From Pseudoxanthomonas sp. PXM02 (lineage in GTDB: Bacteria; Pseudomonadota; Gammaproteobacteria; Xanthomonadales; Xanthomonadaceae), in the NCBI RefSeq assembly GCF_014851805.1, contig NZ_JACVAK010000001.1, forward strand, positions 124,001 to 188,000: 64,000 nt of DNA, given 5' to 3'. Shown piece by piece: positions 10,210-18,601 of the stretch. A model generated the notes under the pieces. That model did no database searches and was not told the DNA's origin. It saw only the letters and a list, made by a program, of their open reading frames with translations. The position numbers were made by a program, and so were the translations under genes. How positions within the stretch are numbered: position 1 is the first letter of the stretch; every line of letters starts with the position of its first letter.

Positions 10210-11337
10210 ATGGCCGATGTCCGTTTCCTCCACTCGCTCGCCGACGTGCCAGCGTCCGCATGGGATGCATTGCACGACGGGAACAATCCGTTCGTATCGC
10301 ACGCGTTCCTGCATGGCCTCGAAGCCCACGGCTGCCTGCGCGAGGACTGGGGCTGGACGCCTCATCACGCGACAGTGTGGGAAGAGGATCACCTGGTAGC
10401 CGCCGCGCCCGGGTACCTGAAGGACAACTCGCACGGCGAATTCGTATTCGACCACGCCTGGGCGCACGCGTACGCGCAGCACGGACTCGACTACTACCCG
10501 AAATGGCTCGGAGCCGTGCCCTACTCGCCCGTCACCGGTCCACGCCTGCTGGCCAACGAGAACGCCCACCGCGCCGCACTGCTGGAGGCGATCCGCACGG
10601 AAGCGCGTGACCGGAATCTGTCGTCAGCCCACGTGAACTTCCCCACGGCCCGCGAGGATGCCGCATTCCCCGACGCATGGCTGCCGCGCATCGATGTGCA
10701 GTACCACTGGCGGAACCCCGGACACTGGCAGGACTTCGACGGATTCCTGGCCGACTTCGATCACAAGCACCGCAAGAACATCCGGCAGGAGCGCGCCAAG
10801 GTGCAGCGCACCGGCGTGACCTTCCGCGTCGTGCACGGTGGCGACGCCACCGACGCCGATCTGCAGGCCATGTACGGCTTCTACCTGCAGACGTTCAATG
10901 ACTACGGCAACTCACCCGCGTTGACACTAGCGTTCCTGCAACATCTGGCTGGCGCCATGCCGCGCAAGCTGGTGATGTTCCTGGCGGAACACGAGGGGCG
11001 TACCGTGGCGGGCGCGCTGTGCCTGCGCGGCGGCGACACGTTGTACGGACGCTACTGGGGCGCCCAGACCAGCCTTCCTGGGCTGCATTTCGAGACCTGC
11101 TACTACCAGGGCATCGACTACTGCCTGCGCGAACGGCTGACCGCGTTCGAGCCCGGCGCACAGGGAGAGCACAAGATCGCACGCGGTTTCCTGCCGACCT
11201 TCGTCCATTCGCGGCATTGGGTGGCGCATCCGGACTTCTCGGCGGCCCTGGCCCGTTGGTGCGACGAAGAAGCGCTGGCCGTGCGTCGCTACGCCCTCAC
11301 CCTGCAGGCTCATACGCCCTTCAAGCATCGCGAATGA
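10210..11337 (+). CDS. GNAT-like N-acyltransferase, COG3146 (DUF482/FemAB-like)
   Basis: 375 aa. Family hallmarks are NNPFVSHAFLHGLEAHGCL near the N-terminus, KWLGAVPYSPVTGPRLL, HKHRKNIRQERAKV and the C-terminal ARGFLPTFVHSRHW. Members of this family are annotated as peptidoglycan-biosynthesis-like or GNAT family proteins; they resemble FemAB but have no firmly assigned reaction. The gene is the third of the trxB-led run and is followed closely by aat, which also uses a GNAT fold, a common neighbourhood in Xanthomonadaceae. Confidence 0.82.
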   Translation: MADVRFLHSLADVPASAWDALHDGNNPFVSHAFLHGLEAHGCLREDWGWTPHHATVWEEDHLVAAAPGYLKDNSHGEFVFDHAWAHAYAQHGLDYYPKWLGAVPYSPVTGPRLLANENAHRAALLEAIRTEARDRNLSSAHVNFPTAREDAAFPDAWLPRIDVQYHWRNPGHWQDFDGFLADFDHKHRKNIRQERAKVQRTGVTFRVVHGGDATDADLQAMYGFYLQTFNDYGNSPALTLAFLQHLAGAMPRKLVMFLAEHEGRTVAGALCLRGGDTLYGRYWGAQTSLPGLHFETCYYQGIDYCLRERLTAFEPGAQGEHKIARGFLPTFVHSRHWVAHPDFSAALARWCDEEALAVRRYALTLQAHTPFKHRE

Positions 11338-11368
11338 GGACAACGGGATGGCCGCTTACAATCGCGAC

Positions 11369-12115
11369 ATGCGCCAACGGCCGTTCGTCCTGTCCTCCGA
11401 CCCCCACGCACCGTTCCCGCCCGCCGGCAGCGCCATGCGTGATCCGGACGGCCTGCTGGCGATCGGCGGCGACCTGTCATTGCCGCGCCTACTCAACGCC
11501 TACCGGCACGGGATCTTCCCGTGGTTCTCGCCCGGTCAGCCGCCACTGTGGTGGTCACCGGATCCGCGCATGGTCTTCCGCACCGACGCTGTGCGCCTGT
11601 CCTCGCGATTCCGCCGCGAGTTGAAGAAGAACGTCTGGCAGGTCCGCGCGGACACCTGCTTCGAGCAGGTGATCACCGCGTGCGCGCAGGCCTCACGACC
11701 CGGTCAGTCCGGCACCTGGATCACCTCCGGGATGCGACAGGCCTACATCGACCTGCACCGGAGCGGGCATGCCCACTCGGTAGAGGTTTTCGACGGCGAC
11801 CGACTCGTGGGCGGTATCTATGGGGTGGCGATCGGCCGCATGTTCTTCGGGGAAAGCATGTTCAGCGGCTGTCCTGGCGGCTCGAAGATCGCGCTGGCAG
11901 CGTTAGCGGCACGACTGCATGACTGGGGGTGGCCGCTGATCGATGCCCAGGTGGAGAACCCCCATCTCCACTCCCTGGGCGGATGCCTGATGGCACGCGC
12001 CACCTTCCTGGAGCAGGTCGCTGGCCTGGTGGACGAGCCCTCGCTGGATGGCGCCTGGACGGCACGCTTCGGCCTGTTCCCGGCCGCGGCCCTGTCGCAA
12101 GCCCCGGTCCCATAA
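11369..12115 (+). CDS. aat: Leucyl/phenylalanyl-tRNA-protein transferase
   Basis: 248 aa from the ATG at 11369. It adds Leu or Phe to proteins with N-terminal Arg or Lys, making them ClpS/ClpAP substrates (clpS and clpA lie 1 kb away). Signature stretches are [38 protein letters not shown] and [20 protein letters not shown] start at 11348 with AGGA upstream is also possible, but 11369 fits family N-termini (MRQRPF) and has TACAAT ending 6 bases before it, as in other apparently leaderless genes here. Confidence 0.93.
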   Translation: MRQRPFVLSSDPHAPFPPAGSAMRDPDGLLAIGGDLSLPRLLNAYRHGIFPWFSPGQPPLWWSPDPRMVFRTDAVRLSSRFRRELKKNVWQVRADTCFEQVITACAQASRPGQSGTWITSGMRQAYIDLHRSGHAHSVEVFDGDRLVGGIYGVAIGRMFFGESMFSGCPGGSKIALAALAARLHDWGWPLIDAQVENPHLHSLGGCLMARATFLEQVAGLVDEPSLDGAWTARFGLFPAAALSQAPVP

Positions 12116-12123
12116 CGGAATTT

Positions 12124-12152
12124 TTGCACCGCGGGCTTAGCTGGCGTACAAT
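12124..12152 (+). promoter_or_regulatory. Sigma70-type promoter of infA
   Basis: TTGCAC (12124-12129) and TACAAT (12147-12152) are separated by exactly 17 bp, 9 bp after the aat stop. Transcription from here would give infA a leader of about 43 nt. It lets infA be expressed independently of the upstream genes. Confidence 0.7.
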
Positions 12153-12201
12153 GCGCGGCTTCATGGCATCCGCCATCTCCTCGCGGCACATACAGGCTTA
12201 C

Positions 12202-12420
12202 ATGTCGAAAGACGATTCCATTGAATTCGAAGGCACCGTTGCCGAGACGCTGCCCAACACCATGTTCCGGGTCAAGCTGGAGAACGGGCACGAAATCATC
12301 GCCCACATCTCCGGCCGCATGCGCAAGAACTACATCCGCATCCTGACCGGCGACAAGGTAAAGGTCGAAATGACCCCTTATGACCTCACCAAGGGTCGTA
12401 TTACCTACCGCATGAAGTAA
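12202..12420 (+). CDS. infA: Translation initiation factor IF-1
   Basis: 72 aa, exact family length. An S1/OB-fold protein that occupies the ribosomal A site during initiation. Seen: [59 protein letters not shown] and TKGRITYR. It is linked to aat in many proteobacteria. A strong terminator follows the stop by about 20 bp. Confidence 0.98.
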   Translation: MSKDDSIEFEGTVAETLPNTMFRVKLENGHEIIAHISGRMRKNYIRILTGDKVKVEMTPYDLTKGRITYRMK

Positions 12421-12440
12421 TCTTCATGACGCGGTGACTG

Positions 12441-12466
12441 AAAAGCGGCCTCCGGCCGCTTTTCTC
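12441..12466 (+). terminator. Intrinsic terminator after infA
   Basis: AAGCGGCC-TCC-GGCCGCTT followed by TTCTCG, preceded by AAAA. A perfect 8-bp stem with a 3-base loop and a short T-run. Confidence 0.85.
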
Positions 12467-12605
12467 GTTATTGGCCTCCATTGGTCTTCATGACGAAAGG
12501 CACCTGGCCGGTCGTCACGCGGACTTCAAGCAGATTCAGGCCGGCAGCGGCGATACGAGTATGGCGATGCGTCCAATCCCGACGCAGACCCAGAAGAGAG
12601 CCGCC

Positions 12606-12974
12606 ATGAACTCCCGTCGCCATACCCCCGTTCTGCTTGCACTGACGCTGGCCATGCTCGCTCCAGCAACAGCCATGGCGGGAGAACCCATCACCGACTG
12701 CGTGGATTTGGGGAATGACCAAGAGATCTTGAGGGATAGTGGGCAGCAGTTTTCGCTCCGCAATGGCGGCGACCACTACAGAGTCCACTTCCAGCGTCGC
12801 TGCGACTCGATCCTGATCGCATCGCGCGTCGACATCCTCTCCCAGGACAAGACCAGTCGCCTGTGTGCGACCGATACGCGCGTGAAAACCGGCCGCGAGA
12901 CCTGCCATGTCGCATCCGTAGAGACAATGACCGCGGAGGAGTTCGCCAGGCAGAAGAGGCGTGCCTCGCGATAA
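12606..12974 (+). CDS. Small secreted protein, DUF6491-like
   Basis: 122 aa from the ATG at 12606. A clear signal peptide (PVLLALTLAMLAPATAMA) precedes a mature domain of about 95 residues with four cysteines in the spacing CVDLGN ... HFQRRCDSI ... SRLCATDTRV ... ETCHVAS, suggesting two disulfides. The layout (CVDxG..., a central RRC segment, RLC and C-V near the end) resembles the DUF6491 lipoprotein-like family common in this bacterial family; that match is from memory. An earlier ATG at 12471 would bury the signal peptide. No function known. Confidence 0.7.
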   Translation: MNSRRHTPVLLALTLAMLAPATAMAGEPITDCVDLGNDQEILRDSGQQFSLRNGGDHYRVHFQRRCDSILIASRVDILSQDKTSRLCATDTRVKTGRETCHVASVETMTAEEFARQKRRASR

Positions 12975-12976
12975 TC

Positions 12977-13008
12977 AAAAAAGGCGGCCCTATGGCCGCT
13001 TTTTTTCT
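12977..13008 (+). terminator. Bidirectional terminator between secreted protein and clpA
   Basis: AAAAAAGGCGGCC-CTAT-GGCCGCTTTTTTT: A-run, GC stem and T-run, so it works in both directions for the convergent genes on either side (a near-perfect stem with one bulge). Confidence 0.85.
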
Positions 13009-13021
13009 CACCTGACGGTGA

Positions 13022-15304
13022 TCACGACACCGTTGCCGGCAGCAGTCTTTCCGGTTCGGCCTGCGTATCGACCACCAGTTCGCCGTCACGCGCATCGATG
13101 CTGACGCGGCCACCGTTGACCAGCTTGCCGAACAGCAGTTCGTCGGCCAGCGGGCGCTTGACCTTGTCCTGGATCAGGCGGGCCATCGGGCGGGCGCCCA
13201 TCAACGGATCGAAGCCATGCTGCGCCAGCCAGTCGCGCGCGGCAGGCGTGGCCGACAGGCTGACATGCTTCTCCTGCAGCAGCATTTCCAGTTCGATGAC
13301 GAACTTGTCCACCACCCGCAGGATGTGGTCGAAGCCCAGGCCCTGGAACTGCACGATCGCGTCCAGGCGGTTGCGGAACTCCGGCGTGAAACTGCGGCGG
13401 ATCACTTCCATCGCATCCGTCGAGTGGTCCTGCTGCATGAAACCGATCGTACGGCGCGATGCCTGGGCGGCACCGGCGTTCGTGGTCATCACCAGGATGA
13501 CGTTCTTGAAGTTGGCTTCGCGGCCGTTCGTGTCGGTCAGTACGCCACGGTCCATGACCTGCAACAGGATGTTGAAGATATCCGGGTGCGCCTTCTCCAC
13601 TTCGTCGAGCAGCAGCACGCAGTGCGGCGTCTTGACGATCTTCTCGGTCAGCAGGCCGCCCTGATCAAAACCGACATAGCCCGGAGGCGCGCCGATCAGG
13701 CGGCTGACCGAATGCGGCTCCATGTACTCGGACATGTCGAAACGCACCAGCTCGATGCCCAACTGCAGCGCCAACTGCTTGGTCACTTCGGTCTTGCCGA
13801 CGCCGGTAGGGCCAGCGAACAGGAAGTTGCCGATCGGCTTCTCGGGATTGGCCAGCCCGCTGCGCGCCAGCTTGATCGACGACGCGAGCGTCTCGATCGC
13901 GGGATCCTGCCCGAAGATGACCATCTTCAGGTTGCGCTCCAGGTGCTGCAGCACGTCCTTGTCGGACGAGGACACCTGCTTGGCCGGGATGCGCGCCATC
14001 TTGGCGACGATGGTCTCGATCTCTTCGACGTCGATCAGTTCCTTGCGCGTGCCTTCCGGCAACAGGCGCTGGCGGGCACCCGCCTCGTCGATGACGTCGA
14101 TGGCCTTGTCCGGCAGCAGACGGTCGCCGATATGCTTGACCGACAGATCCACCGCTGCCTGCAGCGCGTCATCGGCGTAGGTCACGCCATGGTGCGACTC
14201 GTACTTCGGCTTCAGACCCTGCAGGATCTCGTAGGTCTCGCCCACCGTGGGCTCGACGATATCGATCTTCTGGAAGCGGCGCGCGAGCGCCCGATCCTTC
14301 TCGAAGATGCCGCGGTACTCTTGGAACGTGGTCGAACCGATGCAGCGCAGTTCGCCCGACGCCAGCGCCGGCTTGATCAGGTTGGACGCATCCATCGTGC
14401 CGCCGCTGGCCGAGCCCGCACCGATGATGGTGTGGATCTCGTCGACGAACAGGATGGCGCCGGGGATCTTCTTGATCGCCGCCAGCACGCCCTTCAGACG
14501 CTTCTCGAAGTCGCCGCGGTACTTCGTACCGGCCACCAGCGCGCCGAGGTCCAGCGAATAGATGACCGCGTCCAGCAGGACGTCGGGCACCTCGCCTTCC
14601 ACGATGCGCTTGGCCAGGCCCTCGGCCAGCGCCGTCTTGCCGACGCCGGCTTCACCGACATAAAGCGGATTGTTCTTGCGGCGACGGCAGAGGACCTGGA
14701 TGGTCCGTTCGATCTCGTCGCCCCGTCCCACCAGCGGATCGATCCGGCCCTGGCGGGCCATGTCGTTCAGGTTGCTGGCGAACTCGGTCAGGGCATCGCC
14801 CTTGCCCTCGCCTTCCGGCCCCTCGGCCTTGCCCTCGCCTTCCGGCTGCCCACCGGCCTCGTTCTCCTCGCCCTGCTTGGCGATGCCATGGGACAGGTAG
14901 TTGACGATGTCGAGGCGGGTGACGTCCTGCTGGTTGAGGAAATACACCGCATGCGAGTCCTTCTCGCCGAAGATCGCGACCAGCACGTTGGCGCCGGTCA
15001 CTTCCTTCTTGCCCGAGGACTGCACGTGGTAGACGGCGCGCTGCAGCACGCGCTGGAAACCGAGCGTGGGCTGGGTATCGCGGCCGTCGTCTTCCGCCAG
15101 GCGCGACACCGACGCTTCGATCGCCTGCTCAAGGTCGGCGCGCAGACGACCCGCGTCCGCGCCGGTCGCTTTCAGGACGGCCTGCGCCGACGGGTTCTCG
15201 AGGAGTGCGAGCAGCAAGTGCTCGACGGTCATGAATTCGTGCCGAGCTTCACGGGCGCGCTTGTAGCACTGGCCGATGGTCTGCTCGAGGTCTTTGCTGA
15301 ACAT
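13022..15304 (-). CDS. clpA: ATP-dependent Clp protease ATP-binding subunit ClpA
   Basis: 760 aa. The N-domain repeats (residues 1-140) are followed by an unusually Glu/Gly-rich linker (about 145-170, EGEGKAEGPEGEGKGD). Two AAA+ modules follow: Walker A GEAGVGKT at 217-224 with FVDEIHTIIG, and Walker A GPTGVGKTEV near residue 500 with LLLDEVEKAHPD. An IGF-type loop for ClpP docking (RTIGFMQQD) marks it as ClpA rather than ClpB. It unfolds substrates for ClpP, including N-end-rule proteins delivered by ClpS, encoded just upstream. Confidence 0.96.
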   Translation of the reverse strand: MFSKDLEQTIGQCYKRAREARHEFMTVEHLLLALLENPSAQAVLKATGADAGRLRADLEQAIEASVSRLAEDDGRDTQPTLGFQRVLQRAVYHVQSSGKKEVTGANVLVAIFGEKDSHAVYFLNQQDVTRLDIVNYLSHGIAKQGEENEAGGQPEGEGKAEGPEGEGKGDALTEFASNLNDMARQGRIDPLVGRGDEIERTIQVLCRRRKNNPLYVGEAGVGKTALAEGLAKRIVEGEVPDVLLDAVIYSLDLGALVAGTKYRGDFEKRLKGVLAAIKKIPGAILFVDEIHTIIGAGSASGGTMDASNLIKPALASGELRCIGSTTFQEYRGIFEKDRALARRFQKIDIVEPTVGETYEILQGLKPKYESHHGVTYADDALQAAVDLSVKHIGDRLLPDKAIDVIDEAGARQRLLPEGTRKELIDVEEIETIVAKMARIPAKQVSSSDKDVLQHLERNLKMVIFGQDPAIETLASSIKLARSGLANPEKPIGNFLFAGPTGVGKTEVTKQLALQLGIELVRFDMSEYMEPHSVSRLIGAPPGYVGFDQGGLLTEKIVKTPHCVLLLDEVEKAHPDIFNILLQVMDRGVLTDTNGREANFKNVILVMTTNAGAAQASRRTIGFMQQDHSTDAMEVIRRSFTPEFRNRLDAIVQFQGLGFDHILRVVDKFVIELEMLLQEKHVSLSATPAARDWLAQHGFDPLMGARPMARLIQDKVKRPLADELLFGKLVNGGRVSIDARDGELVVDTQAEPERLLPATVS

Positions 15305-15457
15305 GGTTGCCTCCGGGGCCTATGCCGACAATATGCGGCTTGGCGGGCGGTTTTCCATCACCCTACCGGATTTCAGTGTTCAGGGATCGTTGCCTTGTCC
15401 CACAGCGGCGGTGCCCCCACACCGTATCCGGCCCTGCGTACCCGCGCCGGTCCCCCG

Positions 15458-15778
15458 TCAGGACTTCTCCATCGTGCACAACAGGGGATGCTGGTTCATA
15501 CGGGAAAACTCGTTGACCTGGGCCACCTTGGACTCGGCTACCTCGCGGGTGTAGACGCCACAGACACCGCGGCCGCGGGTATGTACGTGCAGCATCACCT
15601 GGGTGGCCTTCTCCAGATCCATGACGAAGAACTGCTGCAGGACCGTGACCACGAAATCCATCGGGGTGTAGTCGTCGTTGAGCAGCAGGACCTGATACAG
15701 GGGCGGCGGCGCGACCTCGGGACGGCCGGTTTCCACCATCAGGCCATGGTCGCGTTCGTTTTCATTCTTGCGGGGCAT
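15458..15778 (-). CDS. clpS: ClpA adaptor ClpS
   Basis: 106 aa, exact family size. Recognises destabilising N-terminal residues and hands substrates to ClpA. The binding pocket sequence [20 protein letters not shown] is present, as is [18 protein letters not shown]. The start [10 protein letters not shown] is preceded by TATAAT ending 6 bases upstream, with no Shine-Dalgarno sequence, so the message may be leaderless. clpA follows after 153 bp on the same strand. Confidence 0.96.
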   Translation of the reverse strand: MPRKNENERDHGLMVETGRPEVAPPPLYQVLLLNDDYTPMDFVVTVLQQFFVMDLEKATQVMLHVHTRGRGVCGVYTREVAESKVAQVNEFSRMNQHPLLCTMEKS

Positions 15779-15869
15779 GCGGCAATTATAGGCGCGAGCC
15801 ACCACCTGCCGCATGGACGCCATGCGTGACCCCGGCCACAATGCGCCATCCCCATCCAACGAGCCGCCC

Positions 15870-16352
15870 ATGAAGCCGACGCTGTCCCGCCTGCCTGCCG
15901 CCCTCCTGCTGTGCGCCGCCACGCTCGCCACGCCTGCCCTGGCCGAGGATGCGTCGGTGGACGCCCGCCTGAAGGCGCGCGGCATCCAGTTCGAGGTGGA
16001 TGGGGACGGCGACTACAAGGTGACCTACTCCTACAAGCAGGAGAACCGCACGCAGCTGGTTTTCGTGTCCGGTCGTACGGAGCAGGTGAACGGCATCAGC
16101 GTGCGCGAGATTTTCTCGCCGGCCGGTCGGGTTGCGGCAGACGGCATCGACGGCGCCAAGGCGCTGGCCCTGCTTGCGGACAGCCGCAGCAAGAAGATCG
16201 GCGCCTGGGAGATCTCGGGGGATGTTCTGTACTTCGTCATCAAGCTGCCGGACAGCGTCGATGGCGCGGGACTGGAAGCGGCCATGGACATCGCCTCGGA
16301 AACGGCCGACAACCAGGAGATCGAACTCTCCGGCGACAAGGACGAACTGTAA
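15870..16352 (+). CDS. Secreted hypothetical protein
   Basis: 160 aa. A signal peptide ([20 protein letters not shown]) is followed by a mature domain of about 135 residues with no cysteine: [20 protein letters not shown] and [20 protein letters not shown] are followed by an alpha/beta C-terminus ([20 protein letters not shown]). The ATG at 15870 was preferred to one at 15813, which would put 19 residues before the signal peptide. The stop abuts the GTG of the Nudix gene, so it leads the nudix-mnmA-hflD transcript. Not recognised. Confidence 0.72.
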   Translation: MKPTLSRLPAALLLCAATLATPALAEDASVDARLKARGIQFEVDGDGDYKVTYSYKQENRTQLVFVSGRTEQVNGISVREIFSPAGRVAADGIDGAKALALLADSRSKKIGAWEISGDVLYFVIKLPDSVDGAGLEAAMDIASETADNQEIELSGDKDEL

Positions 16353-16814
16353 GTGAGCTACCGCGAGGGCCGCTTCTGGCAGCCGGACGTCACCGTGGCC
16401 ACGGTGGTGGTGCGCGACGGCAGGCTGCTGATGGTGGAAGAGCGCGCCCAGGGGCGGCTGGTGTTCAACCAGCCCGCCGGCCACCTGGAACCCGACGAAA
16501 GCCTGCTGGAAGCCGCCCGTCGCGAAACGCTGGAGGAAACCGGCTGGGAAGTCGCGCCGACCGCCTTCATCGGCGCCTACCAGTGGAAGGCCGAAACTGG
16601 CCGCCACTATCTGCGCTTCGCCTTCGCCGCCGATCCGGTGCGGCACCTGCCCGAGCGGCCGCTCGATGACGGCATCGTGCAGGCCGTGTGGCTGACGCCG
16701 GCCGAACTGCAGGCGCAATCCGACCGCCATCGCAGCCCGCTGGTCTGGCAGGTCGTGCAGGACTACCTGTCGGGCCGCCGTTCGCCGCTGTCCACGCTGC
16801 AGCAGATCACATGA
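16353..16814 (+). CDS. nudJ: Nudix hydrolase, NudJ/phosphatase-type
   Basis: 153 aa with a GTG start directly after the preceding stop. The Nudix box is complete: [20 protein letters not shown] followed by TGW (residues about 44-66), including the REtxEE catalytic core. NudJ-type enzymes hydrolyse nucleoside di- and triphosphates and thiamine diphosphate precursors. It overlaps mnmA by 4 bp (ATGA), the arrangement nudJ-mnmA-hflD known from many gammaproteobacteria, which supports the symbol. Confidence 0.88.
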   Translation: MSYREGRFWQPDVTVATVVVRDGRLLMVEERAQGRLVFNQPAGHLEPDESLLEAARRETLEETGWEVAPTAFIGAYQWKAETGRHYLRFAFAADPVRHLPERPLDDGIVQAVWLTPAELQAQSDRHRSPLVWQVVQDYLSGRRSPLSTLQQIT

Positions 16815-17929
16815 GCGGGCCGCGGGTCATCGTCGGCGTCTCCGGCGGCGTGGATTCGTCCGTCGCCGCCCTGCAGCTGGTGCAGCAGGGCGAACCCGTC
16901 GCGGGCCTGTTCATGCAGAACTGGGCCGACGATGGCAGCGGTGATTGCCGGGCCGAGGACGATCGCCGCGACGCCGTGGCGGTCTGTGGTCGCCTGGGCA
17001 TTCCCTTCCATTTCCGCGACTTCTCCGGCGAGTACTGGCAAGGCGTGTTCGAGCACTTCCTGGCCGAGTACGCCGCGGGGCGCACGCCCAATCCGGACGT
17101 GCTGTGCAACCGCGAAGTGAAGTTCAAGCATTTCCTCGATGCGGCCCGCGACCTGGGCGCCGAGAAGATCGCGACGGGCCACTACGCGCGCGTGGACCAG
17201 CACGAGGGCCGATGGCGTTTGCTGCGCGGCGTCGACCGTGGCAAGGACCAGAGCTACTTCCTGCATCAGCTGGGCCAGGCGCAGCTGTCGGCGACGCTGT
17301 TCCCGATCGGCGAACTGCAGAAGACCGACCTGCGCCGCATCGCGCGCGAGGCCGGCCTGCAGACGCACGACAAGAAGGATTCCACCGGCATCTGCTTCAT
17401 CGGTGAGCGCGATTTCCGCGAGTTCCTCGGGCGCTACCTGCCCGCGCGGAAGGGCGAGATGCGTGACCCGTCCGGCCAGGTGATCGGCGAGCATCCCGGC
17501 GTGTTCTATTTCACCCTCGGCCAGCGCGAGGGCCTGCAGATCGGCGGCGTGCGTGGCCGTCCGCAGGCGCCGTGGTACGTGGTCGGCAAGGACGTCGGCA
17601 GCAACGTGCTCTACGTTGACCAGGACACGCAGAGCCCCTATTTGATGTCCACGCGTCTCTGGACGGAAGCGGCCCACTGGGTGGCCGGCCGTCCACCGGC
17701 GGGACGCTTCACCTGCACCGCACAGACACGCTATCGCCAGCCCGACGAGGACTGCGAGGTGGAGGTGCTTGATGACGGCAACGTGGCAGTGCGGTTCCTG
17801 CGCCCGCAGCGTGCCGTCACACCCGGACAGTCGCTGGTCCTCTACGCTGGCGATGAATGCCTGGGAGGCGCCGTGATCGCACGCACGGATGCCCCCCTCG
17901 AAACGAAACTCGCGGAGCAAGCAGCTTGA
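16811..17929 (+). CDS. mnmA: tRNA-specific 2-thiouridylase MnmA
   Basis: 372 aa. Makes 2-thiouridine at wobble position 34 of tRNA-Lys, -Glu and -Gln using sulfur relayed by TusE. The PP-loop [10 protein letters not shown] is at 11-20. The catalytic pair is Cys99 ([12 protein letters not shown]) and Cys195 ([11 protein letters not shown]). The ATG overlaps the end of nudJ, and the stop overlaps the start of hflD. Confidence 0.97.
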   Translation: MSGPRVIVGVSGGVDSSVAALQLVQQGEPVAGLFMQNWADDGSGDCRAEDDRRDAVAVCGRLGIPFHFRDFSGEYWQGVFEHFLAEYAAGRTPNPDVLCNREVKFKHFLDAARDLGAEKIATGHYARVDQHEGRWRLLRGVDRGKDQSYFLHQLGQAQLSATLFPIGELQKTDLRRIAREAGLQTHDKKDSTGICFIGERDFREFLGRYLPARKGEMRDPSGQVIGEHPGVFYFTLGQREGLQIGGVRGRPQAPWYVVGKDVGSNVLYVDQDTQSPYLMSTRLWTEAAHWVAGRPPAGRFTCTAQTRYRQPDEDCEVEVLDDGNVAVRFLRPQRAVTPGQSLVLYAGDECLGGAVIARTDAPLETKLAEQAA

Positions 17930-18537
17930 GCAATCGATATTCCGACCGTGTGCTGGCCCTTGCCGGGCTGGCACAGGCCCTCCACCAGGTCCGCCGCATC
18001 GCCGAAACCGGCCAGTCCGAAGGCGCTGCCGTGCAGTCCGCGCTGGACAGCGTGTTCCGCATCGATGCGGCGACGCCGCTGGCTGTGTACGGCCGCGTGG
18101 GCGACGTCACCCCGGGCCTGCGCGTGTTGCGCGGCTACCTGGCCAAGGAAGCGCAGGACGACGGGCTTTCCCGCCTTGCGATGGCCGTGCTGCAGCTCGA
18201 GCGCCGGTTCGTGCGCGAAGAAGACACGGTGCATGCCGTCACCCGCGGCCTGGGCGACATCGCGCAGCGCGCCGAACAACAGGGCAGCACGCATCCGGAC
18301 GTGCTGTCCGCGCTGGGCGGCCTGTACGCCGACACCATCAGCCATCTGCGTCCGCGCGTGATGGTCCAGGGCAATCCGCACTATCTCGGCCAGCCCGGCG
18401 TGGTGGCGGAAATCCGCGCGATCCTGCTCGCCGCCGTGCGCTCGGCGGTGCTGTGGCGCCAGCTCGGCGGCACCATGTGGGACTTCGTCTTCAGCCGCCG
18501 GCAGATGCTGGACGCGGTGGACGACTGGTTGCCCTGA
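17926..18537 (+). CDS. hflD: High-frequency lysogenization protein HflD homolog
   Basis: 203 aa with a TTG start at 17926 overlapping the mnmA stop (TTGA). The start is inferred from this overlap and from [19 protein letters not shown], the usual family N-terminus. All-alpha membrane-associated protein; in E. coli it binds lambda CII, and its normal role is unclear. [24 protein letters not shown] and [13 protein letters not shown] are family segments. Confidence 0.92.
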   Translation: MSNRYSDRVLALAGLAQALHQVRRIAETGQSEGAAVQSALDSVFRIDAATPLAVYGRVGDVTPGLRVLRGYLAKEAQDDGLSRLAMAVLQLERRFVREEDTVHAVTRGLGDIAQRAEQQGSTHPDVLSALGGLYADTISHLRPRVMVQGNPHYLGQPGVVAEIRAILLAAVRSAVLWRQLGGTMWDFVFSRRQMLDAVDDWLP

Positions 18538-18557
18538 CGGGCCCCGGGCTTCCAAAG

Positions 18558-18586
18558 AAAAAGGCCCGGCATTGCCGGGCCTTTTC
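18558..18586. terminator. Bidirectional terminator between hflD and acnB
   Basis: AAAAAGGCCCGGC-ATTG-CCGGGCCTTTTC: a 10-bp stem with A-run and T-run serving the convergent hflD (plus) and acnB (minus). Confidence 0.9.
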
Positions 18587-18601
18587 GTTGCCGTTGTGCG
18601 A

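Noticed and set aside
13217-15829. 870-codon plus-strand frame opposite clpA/clpS
   Set aside because: High GC at third codon positions removes stops on the opposite strand. The product is rich in His, Arg, Gln and Leu with no family features, while clpA and clpS are unmistakable.
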